Source of the DNA: GCA-002050365 sp964237235
GTDB lineage: Bacteria > Acidobacteriota > Blastocatellia > Pyrinomonadales > Pyrinomonadaceae
Length of the DNA stretch: 64,000 bases
Direction: 5' to 3'
Assembly (NCBI GenBank): GCA_964237235.1
Contig: CAXSGY010000013.1
Coordinates: forward strand, 62,001-126,000
Under the pieces are notes generated by a model that searched no databases, was not told the DNA's origin, and saw only the letters and a list, made by a program, of their open reading frames with translations. The translations under genes and the position numbers were made by a program. Positions 9,301 through 17,258 of the stretch are shown piece after piece (positions within the stretch are counted from its first letter, which is position 1; every line of letters starts with the position of its first letter).

Positions 9301-9832
9301 AGCTTTTGCCGTTAAAGACGATTTGGCGGTCAATGTGCGAACCGGTGTTTTGTCCGGTCGCGCGGTCTATGTCTTCAATCTCGTAAACCATCAAATCGCC
9401 GAATGCGCTGACGCGCTTTTCCAAATGCGCGGCGATGTTTGACGGCAGCCGTTCGAGCGTTTCGCCCGGCAAGGCTTTGCGAAGCGCGGCTTGCGGATTC
9501 GTTCGAATCAATTGTTCCAGAGCCGCTTGACGCTCAATGGACAGCGTTTCGCCGATTTTCGTTTGGTCGCCGTCGGCGCGAAAGCTATTGCCCGCGAGCG
9601 AGGCGACCCAAGCGTCGAATTCGGCGAAAATCGGCGCGTCAACGGCTTGCTCCGCTTGATTCGCCGAAGCCGTATCGTTTAATAAAAAGTTGAAATGTTT
9701 TTTGGTAAAAGAATCGTCCGAGTTTGCCGAAGAAATACTCGCGGCAACTGTGACGGAAATGATTGAAAATAAAACGACGGCTAAAATTAAAAAGGAACGG
9801 CTGGAATTTTTTTTGCTGCTTACGAAATTCAT
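6329..9832 (-). CDS. Secreted zinc metalloprotease with BACON-like and FG-GAP domains
   Basis: A 1167-residue exported protein. The start at 9832 is set by GAGG about 5 bp upstream and by the signal peptide it produces (SFLILAVVLFSIISVTVA). The central zinc site HELGHNYGLLH near residue 420 is a HExxHxxGxxH, as in metzincin- or gametolysin-like peptidases. Then follow a proline-threonine linker, two Ig-like domains with the pattern CSWTAASNQSFVSVTS...GSITIAGQTFTVQQ (BACON-like) separated by a beta domain, and a C-terminal block of six FG-GAP units. The same six-unit block ends the two giant proteins at 46-55 kb. A good sigma-70-type promoter lies at 9988-10016. Confidence 0.82.
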   Translation of the reverse strand: MNFVSSKKNSSRSFLILAVVLFSIISVTVAASISSANSDDSFTKKHFNFLLNDTASANQAEQAVDAPIFAEFDAWVASLAGNSFRADGDQTKIGETLSIERQAALEQLIRTNPQAALRKALPGETLERLPSNIAAHLEKRVSAFGDLMVYEIEDIDRATGQNTGSHIDRQIVFNGKSYAAFVYGRRETMTSKLDIPLQGIVIGDAMAVDENPARELDENETAARGEIAGNGIAAEIGGRIENFASRADFSAFVQKQIEWESKIGPVQPDAPDAPDSSWTEGAKTVLVIRCDFSDKTGEPLDHYDQPLTLSRAQSLLNNDVNSFYVDNSYNKTSMQATVTPVVRLPQTFAYYSQGSNYNVMLTDARVAARAAGYETNNYNLDLVTFSYTPNIGWAGIAAVGAKSAMLNGAFYLPETAHELGHNYGLLHANLWRTTDGTSIGAGSNAEYGDCYDNMGACVNGTASRHFNSHYKRNLDWLTDANVQTVTSSGTYRIIAQDSPTAGGIRTLKIAKDPTKNYWIEFRQQLTYFPAAMNGALIRWDYSSYDFQQTQVLDMNPSTTGVRDEPLAIGQSFYDAESNIKITVVGKGGTTPESLDVRVELNGSATPTPTPTATPTPNPGCSYTIAPASQNFAATGGTGSVSVMTTSGCSWTAASNQSFVSVTSSASGTGSGTITYSVAANTGAARSGSITIAGQTFTVQQAGSTSSSYTLVATPSTVAPGGQIVVSFTAPINSSPYDWVGLFQVGAANTNYLDGGYTTGLTSGSFNVPAPATPGQYEFRYMLTNGFTSVVTSNTVTVQAGGTPTPTPTPSCTYTITPSAQNFGPSGGTGVINIVTQTGCAWTAAASQNFIALSATSGTGPGPITYSVLANTTSATRTATITIAGQVLTVSQSPLVFTSSHTAFDFDGDGKADVSVFRPSNGAWYMQQSTQGFTGIQFGASGDKIAPADYDGDGKTDVAVFRNGAWYIQRSAQGFTGISFGEATDIPVPADFDGDGKADVAVFRPSNGTWYLQRSSQGFTGIQFGANGDQPIAADFDGDGRADLAVFRPSSGVWYIQQSSAGFAGIQFGAAGDKPVAADFDGDGKTDIAVYRPSAGAWYLQRSRDGFAGMQFGIASDLPVAADYDGDGRADIAVYRDGNWYQQRSSQGFTGTQFGTAGDKPAPNAFVP

Positions 9833-9987
9833 TAAAACCTCATTTATTCGTTTTTGAAATAACAAATTGAACCAAAATTTAAATGCAACTAGATTGATTG
9901 TTTCCGGAATTTTGACGACAAAAAATTTTGATAAGGGGATCAAGCGGTCGCCTAAATTGTTGGGAATTTACTTAGAGGGACATTTTT

Positions 9988-10016
9988 ATTAAATAGTATT
10001 TTGACGAACTTGTCAA
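9988..10016 (-). promoter_or_regulatory. Promoter of the secreted protease gene with overlapping palindrome
   Basis: Read on the minus strand: TTGACA (10016-10011), a 17-bp spacer, then TTTAAT (9993-9988), a near-consensus sigma-70 promoter. It gives a leader of roughly 150 nt. The -35 box overlaps a palindrome TTGACGAACTTGTCAA (10001-10016), and a further GTTCGTCAA half-site lies at 10027-10035, so a repressor could bind here. Confidence 0.6.
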
Positions 10017-10058
10017 CGCAATTTTCGTTCGTCAACAATACGGTTTGCAGCACTGATT

Positions 10059-10919
10059 TTATTTGCCGCGGACTGATTTCACCCGCAATCTGTCGAACTG
10101 TGCCAGCAATGGTTTTAGGCTTTTGACGGCTTTTTCGTGCGTCGCGCCGTTAGTCGCCAAAACGCCGTTGTGATTTTGAAAATCAGCCGTATTGTAAAGG
10201 ATTCGTTCGCCGAACAAATCGGTCAGATCGCCGCCCGCTTCGCGCAAAACGATTTCCGGCGCGCAGGTGTCCCAATGTTTGGTGCGCGGGCTGAGATGAA
10301 TATACAAATCGCAAATTTGTCTGGCAATCAGTCCGATTTTCAGACCAACCGAACCGCGCCTGGTTTCCGATTTCAAGCCGAACATATTAAAAACTTCGTT
10401 CATTTTCGGACTGCGGTGATTGCGCGAAACGGCGAGATTCATCGTCGAAAAATCAATTTTGTCGGAAACCTGCAAGGCTTGCGCCGGGCTGCCGGCTTTG
10501 ATCATCAGCGCGCCCGCGCCTTTGACGGCGAAATACAAAACGTCTTCGAGCGGCAAATAAATCACGCCCAGCACCGCCTCGCCCGCGTCAGCCAAACCGA
10601 TTTGCACGGCGAAATCGCCGTTGCGGTTGATAAAGCCCTGCGTGCCGTCGAGCGGATCGATTATCCAAACTCTCTTTTTATCGAGCCGGCTTTTATCGTC
10701 GAATTCTTCTTCGGACAAAACGCCGTCGTTCGGAAATTCTTCAATCAAACTTTCGACGATAACGCGGCTCGCGCTGCGGTCGGCGATTGTAACGGGTTCG
10801 GAAAAATTGTCGTCGAGGATTTTCTCTTCGATTTCAAAACCTTTTTCGTAATAATCCAGAATAACCGCGCCCGCCGCCCTTGCCGTCGCGATTGCGGTTT
10901 CGAGTTCTTTTTCAAGCAT
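10059..10919 (-). CDS. cysQ: CysQ-like inositol monophosphatase family phosphatase
   Basis: A 286-residue enzyme of the lithium-sensitive phosphatase superfamily. The three metal-binding signatures are in place: GVLSEEEFDD near 70-80, WIIDPLDGTQGF near 90-101, and WDTCAPEIVLREAGG near 219-233. The last is typical of CysQ, which removes the 3'-phosphate from PAP (3'-phosphoadenosine 5'-phosphate) made in sulfate assimilation and sulfonation. A true inositol phosphatase is the alternative; the GTQGFINRNG variant favours CysQ. The gene stands alone between the protease promoter and a 114-bp palindromic element. Confidence 0.75.
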   Translation of the reverse strand: MLEKELETAIATARAAGAVILDYYEKGFEIEEKILDDNFSEPVTIADRSASRVIVESLIEEFPNDGVLSEEEFDDKSRLDKKRVWIIDPLDGTQGFINRNGDFAVQIGLADAGEAVLGVIYLPLEDVLYFAVKGAGALMIKAGSPAQALQVSDKIDFSTMNLAVSRNHRSPKMNEVFNMFGLKSETRRGSVGLKIGLIARQICDLYIHLSPRTKHWDTCAPEIVLREAGGDLTDLFGERILYNTADFQNHNGVLATNGATHEKAVKSLKPLLAQFDRLRVKSVRGK

Positions 10920-10949
10920 TATTAAAAATCTATCACAGAAAAAACCGGC

Positions 10950-11063
10950 TGTCAGAACCGTCTGCGTGAGCGGGCGGATAAACCGCGCGGATAAAATCTC
11001 TCGATAAAATCGAGAGATTCGAAGCTCAGATGAATCTGCCCGCTCACGCAGGCGGTTCTGACA
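10950..11063. repeat. 114-bp palindromic element overlapping the glycosylase 3' end
   Basis: Outer arms 10950-10975 and 11038-11063 match at 25 of 26 positions; a second stem (AATCTCTCGAT/ATCGAGAGATT, 10995-11019) forms the centre. The element therefore folds as a two-stem hairpin. Its right arm enters the minus-strand glycosylase gene, supplying the stop codon at 11044 and the last few codons. Arms are not made of heptamers, so this is a different type from the tandem-word palindromes. Confidence 0.8.
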
Positions 11064-11685
11064 TTTGTTTCGCGTTCAAATAAAAATGCCATAAAAGCCG
11101 CGCCGCGACTGCCCGCAACGGTTTCCATTTTTGCGCGATTTGTTGAAATTCATCGGAAGTCGGCGCGTGTTGGAGCCTTTTGAGTTTTTTGTAAGCGATG
11201 TGCAGAGCCAGATCACCCTTCGGCATTACATCGGCGCGCAGCATCGCCATTAAAAGATAAATGTCCGAAGTCCATTCGCCGATGCCTTTGATTTTTTTGA
11301 GTTCAATTTTCGCCGCCGCGTTGGACAGATTTTCTAAACTTTCGAGATTCAATTCGCCGTCTGAAATCGCCGTCGCCAAACTTCTGGCGTAGACGGTTTT
11401 CTGTCTCGAAAAATAACAATTTCTCAATTCTTCATCCGTCAATTTCAAAACCGTTTCCGGCGTGATTTCGCCGGTTCGTTCGCGCAGTTTATTGAAAGCC
11501 GCGAGTGCCGAGGCGAGCGAAACCTGCTGTTCGAGAATAATGTGAATTAAGGTCGCAAAGTTCGGTTCGCGTTTCCAGAGCGGCGGCGTTCCGTAGGTTT
11601 GGAAAATAAAATTCAAATCAGCGTCGCGCATCGCCAATTTTCGACAGGCAACGGGCAAACTCGTTTCGTCAATCGTTTTTATCAT
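11044..11685 (-). CDS. DNA-3-methyladenine glycosylase II (AlkA-type, HhH-GPD)
   Basis: A 213-residue base-excision glycosylase. The helix-hairpin-helix LKKIKGIGEWTSD spans 129-141 and is followed by the catalytic aspartate 158 in VMPKGDLALH, the pattern of AlkA-type HhH-GPD enzymes that excise alkylated purines. Just upstream IILEQQVSLASA is the usual conserved helix. I start at 11685, the first methionine that leaves only the domain; longer frames overlap the divergent gene at 11722. The final residues come from the palindromic element at 10950-11063. Confidence 0.8.
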   Translation of the reverse strand: MIKTIDETSLPVACRKLAMRDADLNFIFQTYGTPPLWKREPNFATLIHIILEQQVSLASALAAFNKLRERTGEITPETVLKLTDEELRNCYFSRQKTVYARSLATAISDGELNLESLENLSNAAAKIELKKIKGIGEWTSDIYLLMAMLRADVMPKGDLALHIAYKKLKRLQHAPTSDEFQQIAQKWKPLRAVAARLLWHFYLNAKQMSEPPA

Positions 11686-11721
11686 ACAAAAATCGGCGCG
11701 AATCGTTATACAATAACACGA

Positions 11722-12258
11722 ATGAAAAACGCGCCCGCCAGGCTGTTCGCCGTCAATTTCTTTTTTGTCGTCTGCGCCGCCGTCTGCGCCGCGCAAAACG
11801 TCTGTAATTTATCGTCGAAAGCCGCGCCGCTGCTTTTTAATTTAAAGTTGAAAATGTCGCCCGCCGAAGCGCGCGCCGTTCTCGATTCGGCTTTGAAAAT
11901 CAAAATCAAAAAACGCGGCGAGCGGACATTCTTTCAGAATTTCATCAAAAATCCCGCGCCCGCACGCTTAAACGGCGTTCGCGCTTTATATCTCAGATTT
12001 TACGATTTGCAGCTTTATCAAATCGAAATTTTTTACGAACCGCGCGCTGATTTGAAAACGCTCGAAGAAATCGAAAACGCGCTCGCGGCACAGTTTGGGT
12101 TTTCTGCGGCTGAATGGCAAACGAAAAATAAGCAAGCCGAAATTCTTTGCGGCGAAGCGTCGCTCGTTGCCGATTATGTTTTGAATCCGCGCATCGAATT
12201 AACCGTCGAACCGGTTCGCGCGCTGATCGAAGCGGCGCGTGAAAAGGATAAAAAATAA
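11722..12258 (+). CDS. Hypothetical exported protein
   Basis: A 178-residue protein with a signal peptide (LFAVNFFFVVCAAVCAAQN). The mature part starts with two possible disulfide cysteines, then NLKLKMSPAEARAVLDS, which recalls the small outer-membrane and BamE-like pattern where a GMS/T-x-EV motif starts a helix; this resemblance is weak. The rest is alpha/beta without recognised motifs. It diverges from the glycosylase gene with only 36 bp between starts, and ends 10 bp before the molybdopterin oxidoreductase, so the two may be cotranscribed. Function unknown. Confidence 0.65.
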   Translation: MKNAPARLFAVNFFFVVCAAVCAAQNVCNLSSKAAPLLFNLKLKMSPAEARAVLDSALKIKIKKRGERTFFQNFIKNPAPARLNGVRALYLRFYDLQLYQIEIFYEPRADLKTLEEIENALAAQFGFSAAEWQTKNKQAEILCGEASLVADYVLNPRIELTVEPVRALIEAAREKDKK

Positions 12259-12268
12259 GGAGAGAGAA

Positions 12269-14344
12269 ATGACCGAGACGCATTACCGAAGCTGTAATTT
12301 GTGCGAAGCGATTTGCGGCATCGAAATCGAACACGAAAACGGCGCGGTTTTATCAATCAGAGGCGACCGGCAAGATGAATTTTCGCGCGGTCATATCTGT
12401 CCGAAAGCCGTCGCGCTCAAAGACATTTACGAAGATGCGAATCGTCTGAAAACGCCAATCAAAAGATTCGGCGGCGAATGGCGCGAAATTTCCTGGGAAG
12501 CGGCGTTCGACGAAACGGCGGCGCGGATCAAAGCGATTCAGACGACGCACGGCGGAAACAGCGTCGCGGTTTTTCAGGGCAACCCGTCGGTGCATAATTT
12601 CGGCACGCTTCTCAACAGCGGCGAACTACTTAAAACGCTGAAAACGCGAAACAATTTTTCGGCGACTTCGGTTGACCAGCTGCCGCATCATTTCGCCGCG
12701 TGGACGATGTTCGGGCATCCGCTTTTGATGCCGATTCCGGACCTTGACCGCACCGATTATTTTTTGATTCTCGGCGCGAATCCGCTTGCCTCAAACGGCA
12801 GTCTGATGACCGCGCCCGACATTATCAAGCGGCTCGACGCGATTGGAAAACGCGGCAAAATCGTTCTGGTTGATCCGCGAAAAACCGAAACGGCGCGGCT
12901 GGCGAACGAGCATTTTTTTATCAAACCGTCGAGCGATGTTTTTCTGCTGCTGGCAATCGTTCACACGCTGTTCGCCGAAAATCTGGTTGATTTGAAACGC
13001 TTAGAAAAATTCACCGACGGCGTGGAAATTCTGCGCGCGGCGAGCGGCGATTACGCGCCTGAAAAAGTCGAAAAGATGACGGGCATTTCCGCCGCCGACA
13101 TCAAACGAGTCGCCGTCGAATTCGGCACGGCGAACGCCGCCGTCTGTTACGGCAGAATGGGCGTTTCCACGCAAAAGTTCGGCAGCTTGTGTCACTGGCT
13201 GATCAATTCGATCAACATTCTGACCGGAAATTTCGACGAAGCGGGCGGCGCGATGTTCACCGCGCCCGCGTTCGATTTGCTGGCGACGGCGAAGCCCTCA
13301 AACGTCTTTAATCGCTGGCAGAGCCGCGTGCGAAACCTGCCGGAATTCGGCGGCGAGCTGCCCGTCGCCGCGCTCGCCGAAGAAATCGAAACCGGCGGTG
13401 AAGGGCAAATCAAAGCTCTGATCACAAGCTGCGGCAATCCGGTGCTGTCCACGCCGAACGGCGGCGCGCTGGAAACGGCGTTGAAAAAACTCGAATTTAT
13501 GGTTTCGATTGATATTTACATCAACGAAACGACGCGCTTTGCCGACATTATTCTGCCGCCCGCGACCGGACTCGAAACTTCGCATTACGACGTGATCTTC
13601 AATCTTTTCGCCGTTCGCAATCAGGCGAAATATTCCGCGCCGCTGTTTGAAAAATCTGAAAACGCGAAATACGATTGGGAGATTTTTCAAGAATTAATTC
13701 ATCGCCTGAACGACAAAAACGAACCGCTTAATCTCGTTCCGCCTGAAACCAGACTCGATTTCGGTCTGAAATACGGACCTTATAATTTGTCAATCGAAGA
13801 GCTTGGAAAAAATCCGCACGGCATTGATCTGGGCGAGTTAAAATCGTGTCTGCCCGAAAGACTTTTGACCGAAGACAAACGCATCAATATCGCGCCCGCC
13901 GCGTTGGTCAATGATTTGGAGCGATTGAAAATCGAAACGGCAGAAAGCGTCGAATATCCGTTCGCGCTCGTCGGTCGGCGGCATCTGCGCGACGATAATT
14001 CGTGGCTGCACAATTCCGCGCGTTTGATGAAAGGCAAAAACCGCTGCACGATCTGGGTCAGCCGGATTGACGCGAAAAATCTGCAAATCGCCGACGGGCA
14101 AATTTTAAAGGTTTCCTCGCGCGTCGGCAGCGTCGAAATTCCGTGCGAAATCTCCGATAAAATTATGCCCGGTGTCGTTTCGATTCCGCACGGCTACGGA
14201 CACAAGCGCGACGGCGTAAAACTCGACACGGCAAACAATCACGCGGGCGTTTCCCTGAACGATTTAACCGACGAGCGCGTCGTTGACGAGCTGACCGGCA
14301 ACGCCGCTTTCAGCAATGCCCGCGTTTGGCTTGAAAAGATTTAA
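12269..14344 (+). CDS. Molybdopterin-dependent oxidoreductase (formate dehydrogenase-like)
   Basis: A 691-residue enzyme of the DMSO reductase/FdhF superfamily. AAGGAGAG just upstream fixes the start at 12269. The N-terminal [4Fe-4S] ligands are CNLCEAIC followed by C in HICPKAVAL. Next come the molybdopterin domains, with YFLILGANPLASNGS, KIVLVDPRKTETA and the C-terminal cap containing VSIPHGYGHKRDGV. There is no twin-arginine signal, so the enzyme is cytoplasmic. No electron-transfer subunit is adjacent, and the substrate cannot be told from sequence. Confidence 0.82.
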   Translation: MTETHYRSCNLCEAICGIEIEHENGAVLSIRGDRQDEFSRGHICPKAVALKDIYEDANRLKTPIKRFGGEWREISWEAAFDETAARIKAIQTTHGGNSVAVFQGNPSVHNFGTLLNSGELLKTLKTRNNFSATSVDQLPHHFAAWTMFGHPLLMPIPDLDRTDYFLILGANPLASNGSLMTAPDIIKRLDAIGKRGKIVLVDPRKTETARLANEHFFIKPSSDVFLLLAIVHTLFAENLVDLKRLEKFTDGVEILRAASGDYAPEKVEKMTGISAADIKRVAVEFGTANAAVCYGRMGVSTQKFGSLCHWLINSINILTGNFDEAGGAMFTAPAFDLLATAKPSNVFNRWQSRVRNLPEFGGELPVAALAEEIETGGEGQIKALITSCGNPVLSTPNGGALETALKKLEFMVSIDIYINETTRFADIILPPATGLETSHYDVIFNLFAVRNQAKYSAPLFEKSENAKYDWEIFQELIHRLNDKNEPLNLVPPETRLDFGLKYGPYNLSIEELGKNPHGIDLGELKSCLPERLLTEDKRINIAPAALVNDLERLKIETAESVEYPFALVGRRHLRDDNSWLHNSARLMKGKNRCTIWVSRIDAKNLQIADGQILKVSSRVGSVEIPCEISDKIMPGVVSIPHGYGHKRDGVKLDTANNHAGVSLNDLTDERVVDELTGNAAFSNARVWLEKI

Positions 14345-14428
14345 CGAGAAAATTTGGAAAAGCGAAAAAATAAATAAAGTCGCCGCTGATTCTCGACGGC
14401 AAACCGTTTTAATTTTTTCGCCTTGCTC

Positions 14429-14881
14429 TCACCAAATCGAGCTAACCGCCGCTTCATCAAATTCAATCGCGTCGCCTTTCGGCAAAATATGGATAATTTT
14501 CGCGCCTTTCGATTTCAAAAGCGGCGACAAAAGCCCGACGCGATGACAATTTGCGCGCGCCTGTTTATGTTTCGTCAGCGGTTGGGATTCCGAACACATT
14601 ATCGCCGTTCTGACTTCCGCCGCAATCTCTAAAATCCGCTCCACGCCGCGCTCCAAATCCTCGGTTTCGGCGCGAATTTTCCCGCCCGTTTCCGGCAAAT
14701 GTTCGTAGCCGATTTTATTTTCGCGCAAATTCGCTTCTAAAATTTTCCCGTTAAACTGCACCCAGCGCGACCTGGCGAAATTTCTGACATCGCACAAAAA
14801 TTCGATTTCATATTTCTGTAACAAAGCGAGAAATTCAGTCCACGAATGCCGCCCGTGTCCGATGGTGTAAATCGTTGTCAT
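14429..14881 (-). CDS. DUF488 family protein
   Basis: A 150-residue protein with the DUF488 pattern: TIGHGRHSWTEFLALL at the start, CDVRNFARSRWVQFN, GYEHLPETGG, and MCSE...CHR near the end. The family is widespread; its role is not settled. It overlaps the acetyl-CoA synthetase stop by 4 bp (ATGA), so it is the second gene of a translationally coupled pair. The family name is recognised from motifs. Confidence 0.8.
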   Translation of the reverse strand: MTTIYTIGHGRHSWTEFLALLQKYEIEFLCDVRNFARSRWVQFNGKILEANLRENKIGYEHLPETGGKIRAETEDLERGVERILEIAAEVRTAIMCSESQPLTKHKQARANCHRVGLLSPLLKSKGAKIIHILPKGDAIEFDEAAVSSIW

Positions 14882-17139
14882 TTGTTCGTATTTTTAATTT
14901 CCTCAACCGCGTTCGGGTTTTCTAAAGCCGACAAATCGCCCGCGTCTTCGCCCAAATAAGCGGCGCGAATCACTCGACGCATTATTTTGGCGTTGCGCGT
15001 TTTCGGGATTGCGGCGACGAAATAAATGCGCGAGGGCGCGAGCGGTTTGCCCATATCTTTGGCGACGAGCTGTTTTAACTCAATTTCCAAATCTGCGGCG
15101 TTTTGTTCACGCGGCGCGTTCATTGCGGACGAGCCGTCTGCGATTCCTTTCAGAACGCAAAAGGCGATCATTTTCGTTCCCTTTATTTCGTCGGGAACGC
15201 CGATGACGGCGGCTTCGGCGACCGCTTCGTGGGCGACCAGAAGGCTTTCGACTTCCGCCGGTCCGACCCGTTTGCCGGCGACTTTTAAGGTATCGTCCGA
15301 GCGTCCCAGAATAAACCAGTGTCCGTTCGCGTCCTTCATTGCCCAATCGCCGTGAACCCAGGTGTTTTCAAAGCGATTCCAATAAGTTTCCAAATAGCGT
15401 TCGCGTTCCTGCCAGAAGCCGCGCGCCATTCCGATCCAGGGCTTTTTGACAACCAATTCGCCGACTTCGCCCGCGCCGATTGATTCGCCTTTATCGTTGA
15501 AAACGTCCGCGTCCATTCCCGGACACGGCGCGCTGAATCCGCACGGTTTGATCGGCAGAAGCGGATTGTTCATCAAAATTCCGCCGGAGATTTCCGTGCC
15601 GCCCGAATAATTGATAATCGGCAATTTGGAATCGCCGACTTTTTCAAAAAGCCACCACCACGGCGCGGGATTCCAGGGTTCGCCCGTCGAAGCAAACGCG
15701 CGCAGCGAAGATAAATCGTGTTTCTTCGGCAAATCGTCGCCGTGCGTGGCTAAAGCGCGCACGAGCGTCGGCGAAATTCCCAAAATCTCGACTCGGTGTT
15801 TCGCGCAAAATTCCCACATTCGGTCAGCGTTCGGATAATCAGGCGCGCCGTCGTAAAGACAAATCGTCGCGCCGTTTATCAACGCGCCGTAAATCAGCCA
15901 AGGTCCCATCATCCAACCGATGTCGGTTATCCAAGAAATGCGCGTGCCGCGACCAACATCCGTTCCGAAAGCCATATCCTGCGCCGCCTTGATCGGAAAA
16001 CTCGCGTGCGTGTGCGCGATGCCTTTCGGCTTGCCGGTCGTGCCGCTGGTGTAAAGAATTATCAGCGGGTCTTCGGCTTTAGTCGGTTCGATTTGTGAAA
16101 ATTTTTCGTAGTTTTCTTTGCCTTTGCCCTGAAGCATACTCCAAATTAGCATTTGAAAATTGAAAGGCTGCTCCGATTTGACGCTATAAACTCCCACGCC
16201 GCCGCCGCTCGCGCCCATTATTTTTTCCTGCATCTCCCGACGAACTTTTTCGATTTCCTCCGAAGGAACTTTCATAATTTCCAACTCTTTCAGAAAATCT
16301 TCTTGAGACGCTTTTATTCTTTCTTCATTCTTTTTTTTATACTCAGCTTTTTCTTCTTCGGTATATTTCTGGTATTCTTCGTAAGATTTTCTCGCCTGCT
16401 CTTTGCGTTCTTCGTCGGTAAATTTTCGGTGTTTGCCGCCGATTACAAAAATCTTTTCGATTGTCGGACATTTACCGGCGGCTTCTAAAGCCGTTCGGGA
16501 CGCGCGTACGCGCTTACCGCGACGCGGAAAATCGTTGATCGTAAAAAGTCCTTTCGCGCCGACCGCCTGCATTCGGCTGGCAATCGCGTCAACGCCGTAG
16601 CCGCTGAAAACCGGAATCGCCATCGCGCCGATGCGACCGAGCGCGAGAAGCAAAATGACGGTTTCGGGAATCATCGGTAAATGAATTCCGACGGCATCGC
16701 CTTTGCTGTAACCTTCGGAGCGCAAACCGGCGGCGCAGATTTTTACCTGTTCGAGCAATTCAACATATGTCAAAGTTTCCGTATTGCCTTCTTCTCCTTC
16801 CCAGATAATTGCCGGCTGATTTTTCATTTCGTCGGTCTGCCAACGGTCGAGGCACATTTCGGTAATATTCAAACCTGCGCCGCCCAACCAGTTTGGAAAC
16901 TCTATGCCGTTCGACGTTTCTAATAATGTTGTGAAGGGCGGATCGAATTTAATGTCTAAAAACCTTAAAACTTCGGCGGTAAATTTCCCGACATCGTTAA
17001 TCGAAAATTGATACAGCTCTTCAAAAGTCGTCACGCCGACTTGCCGCATAAATTCGGTCAAACGGGCGCGTTCGACGATCTCGGGTGAAGGTGTCCAGGC
17101 GATTGGCTGGTTTTCCAGAAGGTTTGTATTTTCGTTCAT
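14878..17139 (-). CDS. acs: Acetyl-CoA synthetase-like acyl-CoA ligase with charged insertion
   Basis: A 753-residue AMP-forming acyl-CoA ligase. Core motifs: ILYTSGTTGKPKG (361-373, ATP loop), YSGGTEISGG, and GRSDDTLKVAGKRVGPAEVES, with the C-terminal catalytic lysine region KTRNAKIMRR. Order and spacing match acetyl-CoA synthetases, but short-chain acyl or acetoacetyl substrates remain possible. Residues about 238-345 form an unusual, strongly charged segment rich in Glu and Lys, predicted as a coiled coil, placed just before the ATP loop. This makes the protein about 100 residues longer than usual. It is the first gene of a pair with DUF488. Confidence 0.82.
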   Translation of the reverse strand: MNENTNLLENQPIAWTPSPEIVERARLTEFMRQVGVTTFEELYQFSINDVGKFTAEVLRFLDIKFDPPFTTLLETSNGIEFPNWLGGAGLNITEMCLDRWQTDEMKNQPAIIWEGEEGNTETLTYVELLEQVKICAAGLRSEGYSKGDAVGIHLPMIPETVILLLALGRIGAMAIPVFSGYGVDAIASRMQAVGAKGLFTINDFPRRGKRVRASRTALEAAGKCPTIEKIFVIGGKHRKFTDEERKEQARKSYEEYQKYTEEEKAEYKKKNEERIKASQEDFLKELEIMKVPSEEIEKVRREMQEKIMGASGGGVGVYSVKSEQPFNFQMLIWSMLQGKGKENYEKFSQIEPTKAEDPLIILYTSGTTGKPKGIAHTHASFPIKAAQDMAFGTDVGRGTRISWITDIGWMMGPWLIYGALINGATICLYDGAPDYPNADRMWEFCAKHRVEILGISPTLVRALATHGDDLPKKHDLSSLRAFASTGEPWNPAPWWWLFEKVGDSKLPIINYSGGTEISGGILMNNPLLPIKPCGFSAPCPGMDADVFNDKGESIGAGEVGELVVKKPWIGMARGFWQERERYLETYWNRFENTWVHGDWAMKDANGHWFILGRSDDTLKVAGKRVGPAEVESLLVAHEAVAEAAVIGVPDEIKGTKMIAFCVLKGIADGSSAMNAPREQNAADLEIELKQLVAKDMGKPLAPSRIYFVAAIPKTRNAKIMRRVIRAAYLGEDAGDLSALENPNAVEEIKNTNK

Positions 17140-17192
17140 AAATTTATAATCAAAATAGCAAAAAAATGGAACAAAGTCAGATTAAAAAAGTG

Positions 17193-17222
17193 TTGTAACC
17201 GAAGCATCGAAAATTCTAAAAT
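17193..17222 (+). promoter_or_regulatory. Candidate promoter for the membrane protein at 17259
   Basis: TTGTAA (17193-17198), an 18-bp spacer and TAAAAT (17217-17222) sit 36 bp before the start codon in the divergent intergenic region. Both hexamers are one or two changes from consensus; the spacer is one base long. Confidence 0.4.
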
Positions 17223-17258
17223 AACATTGACGGATTTTTCCGGCGCGGATGAAAATTT

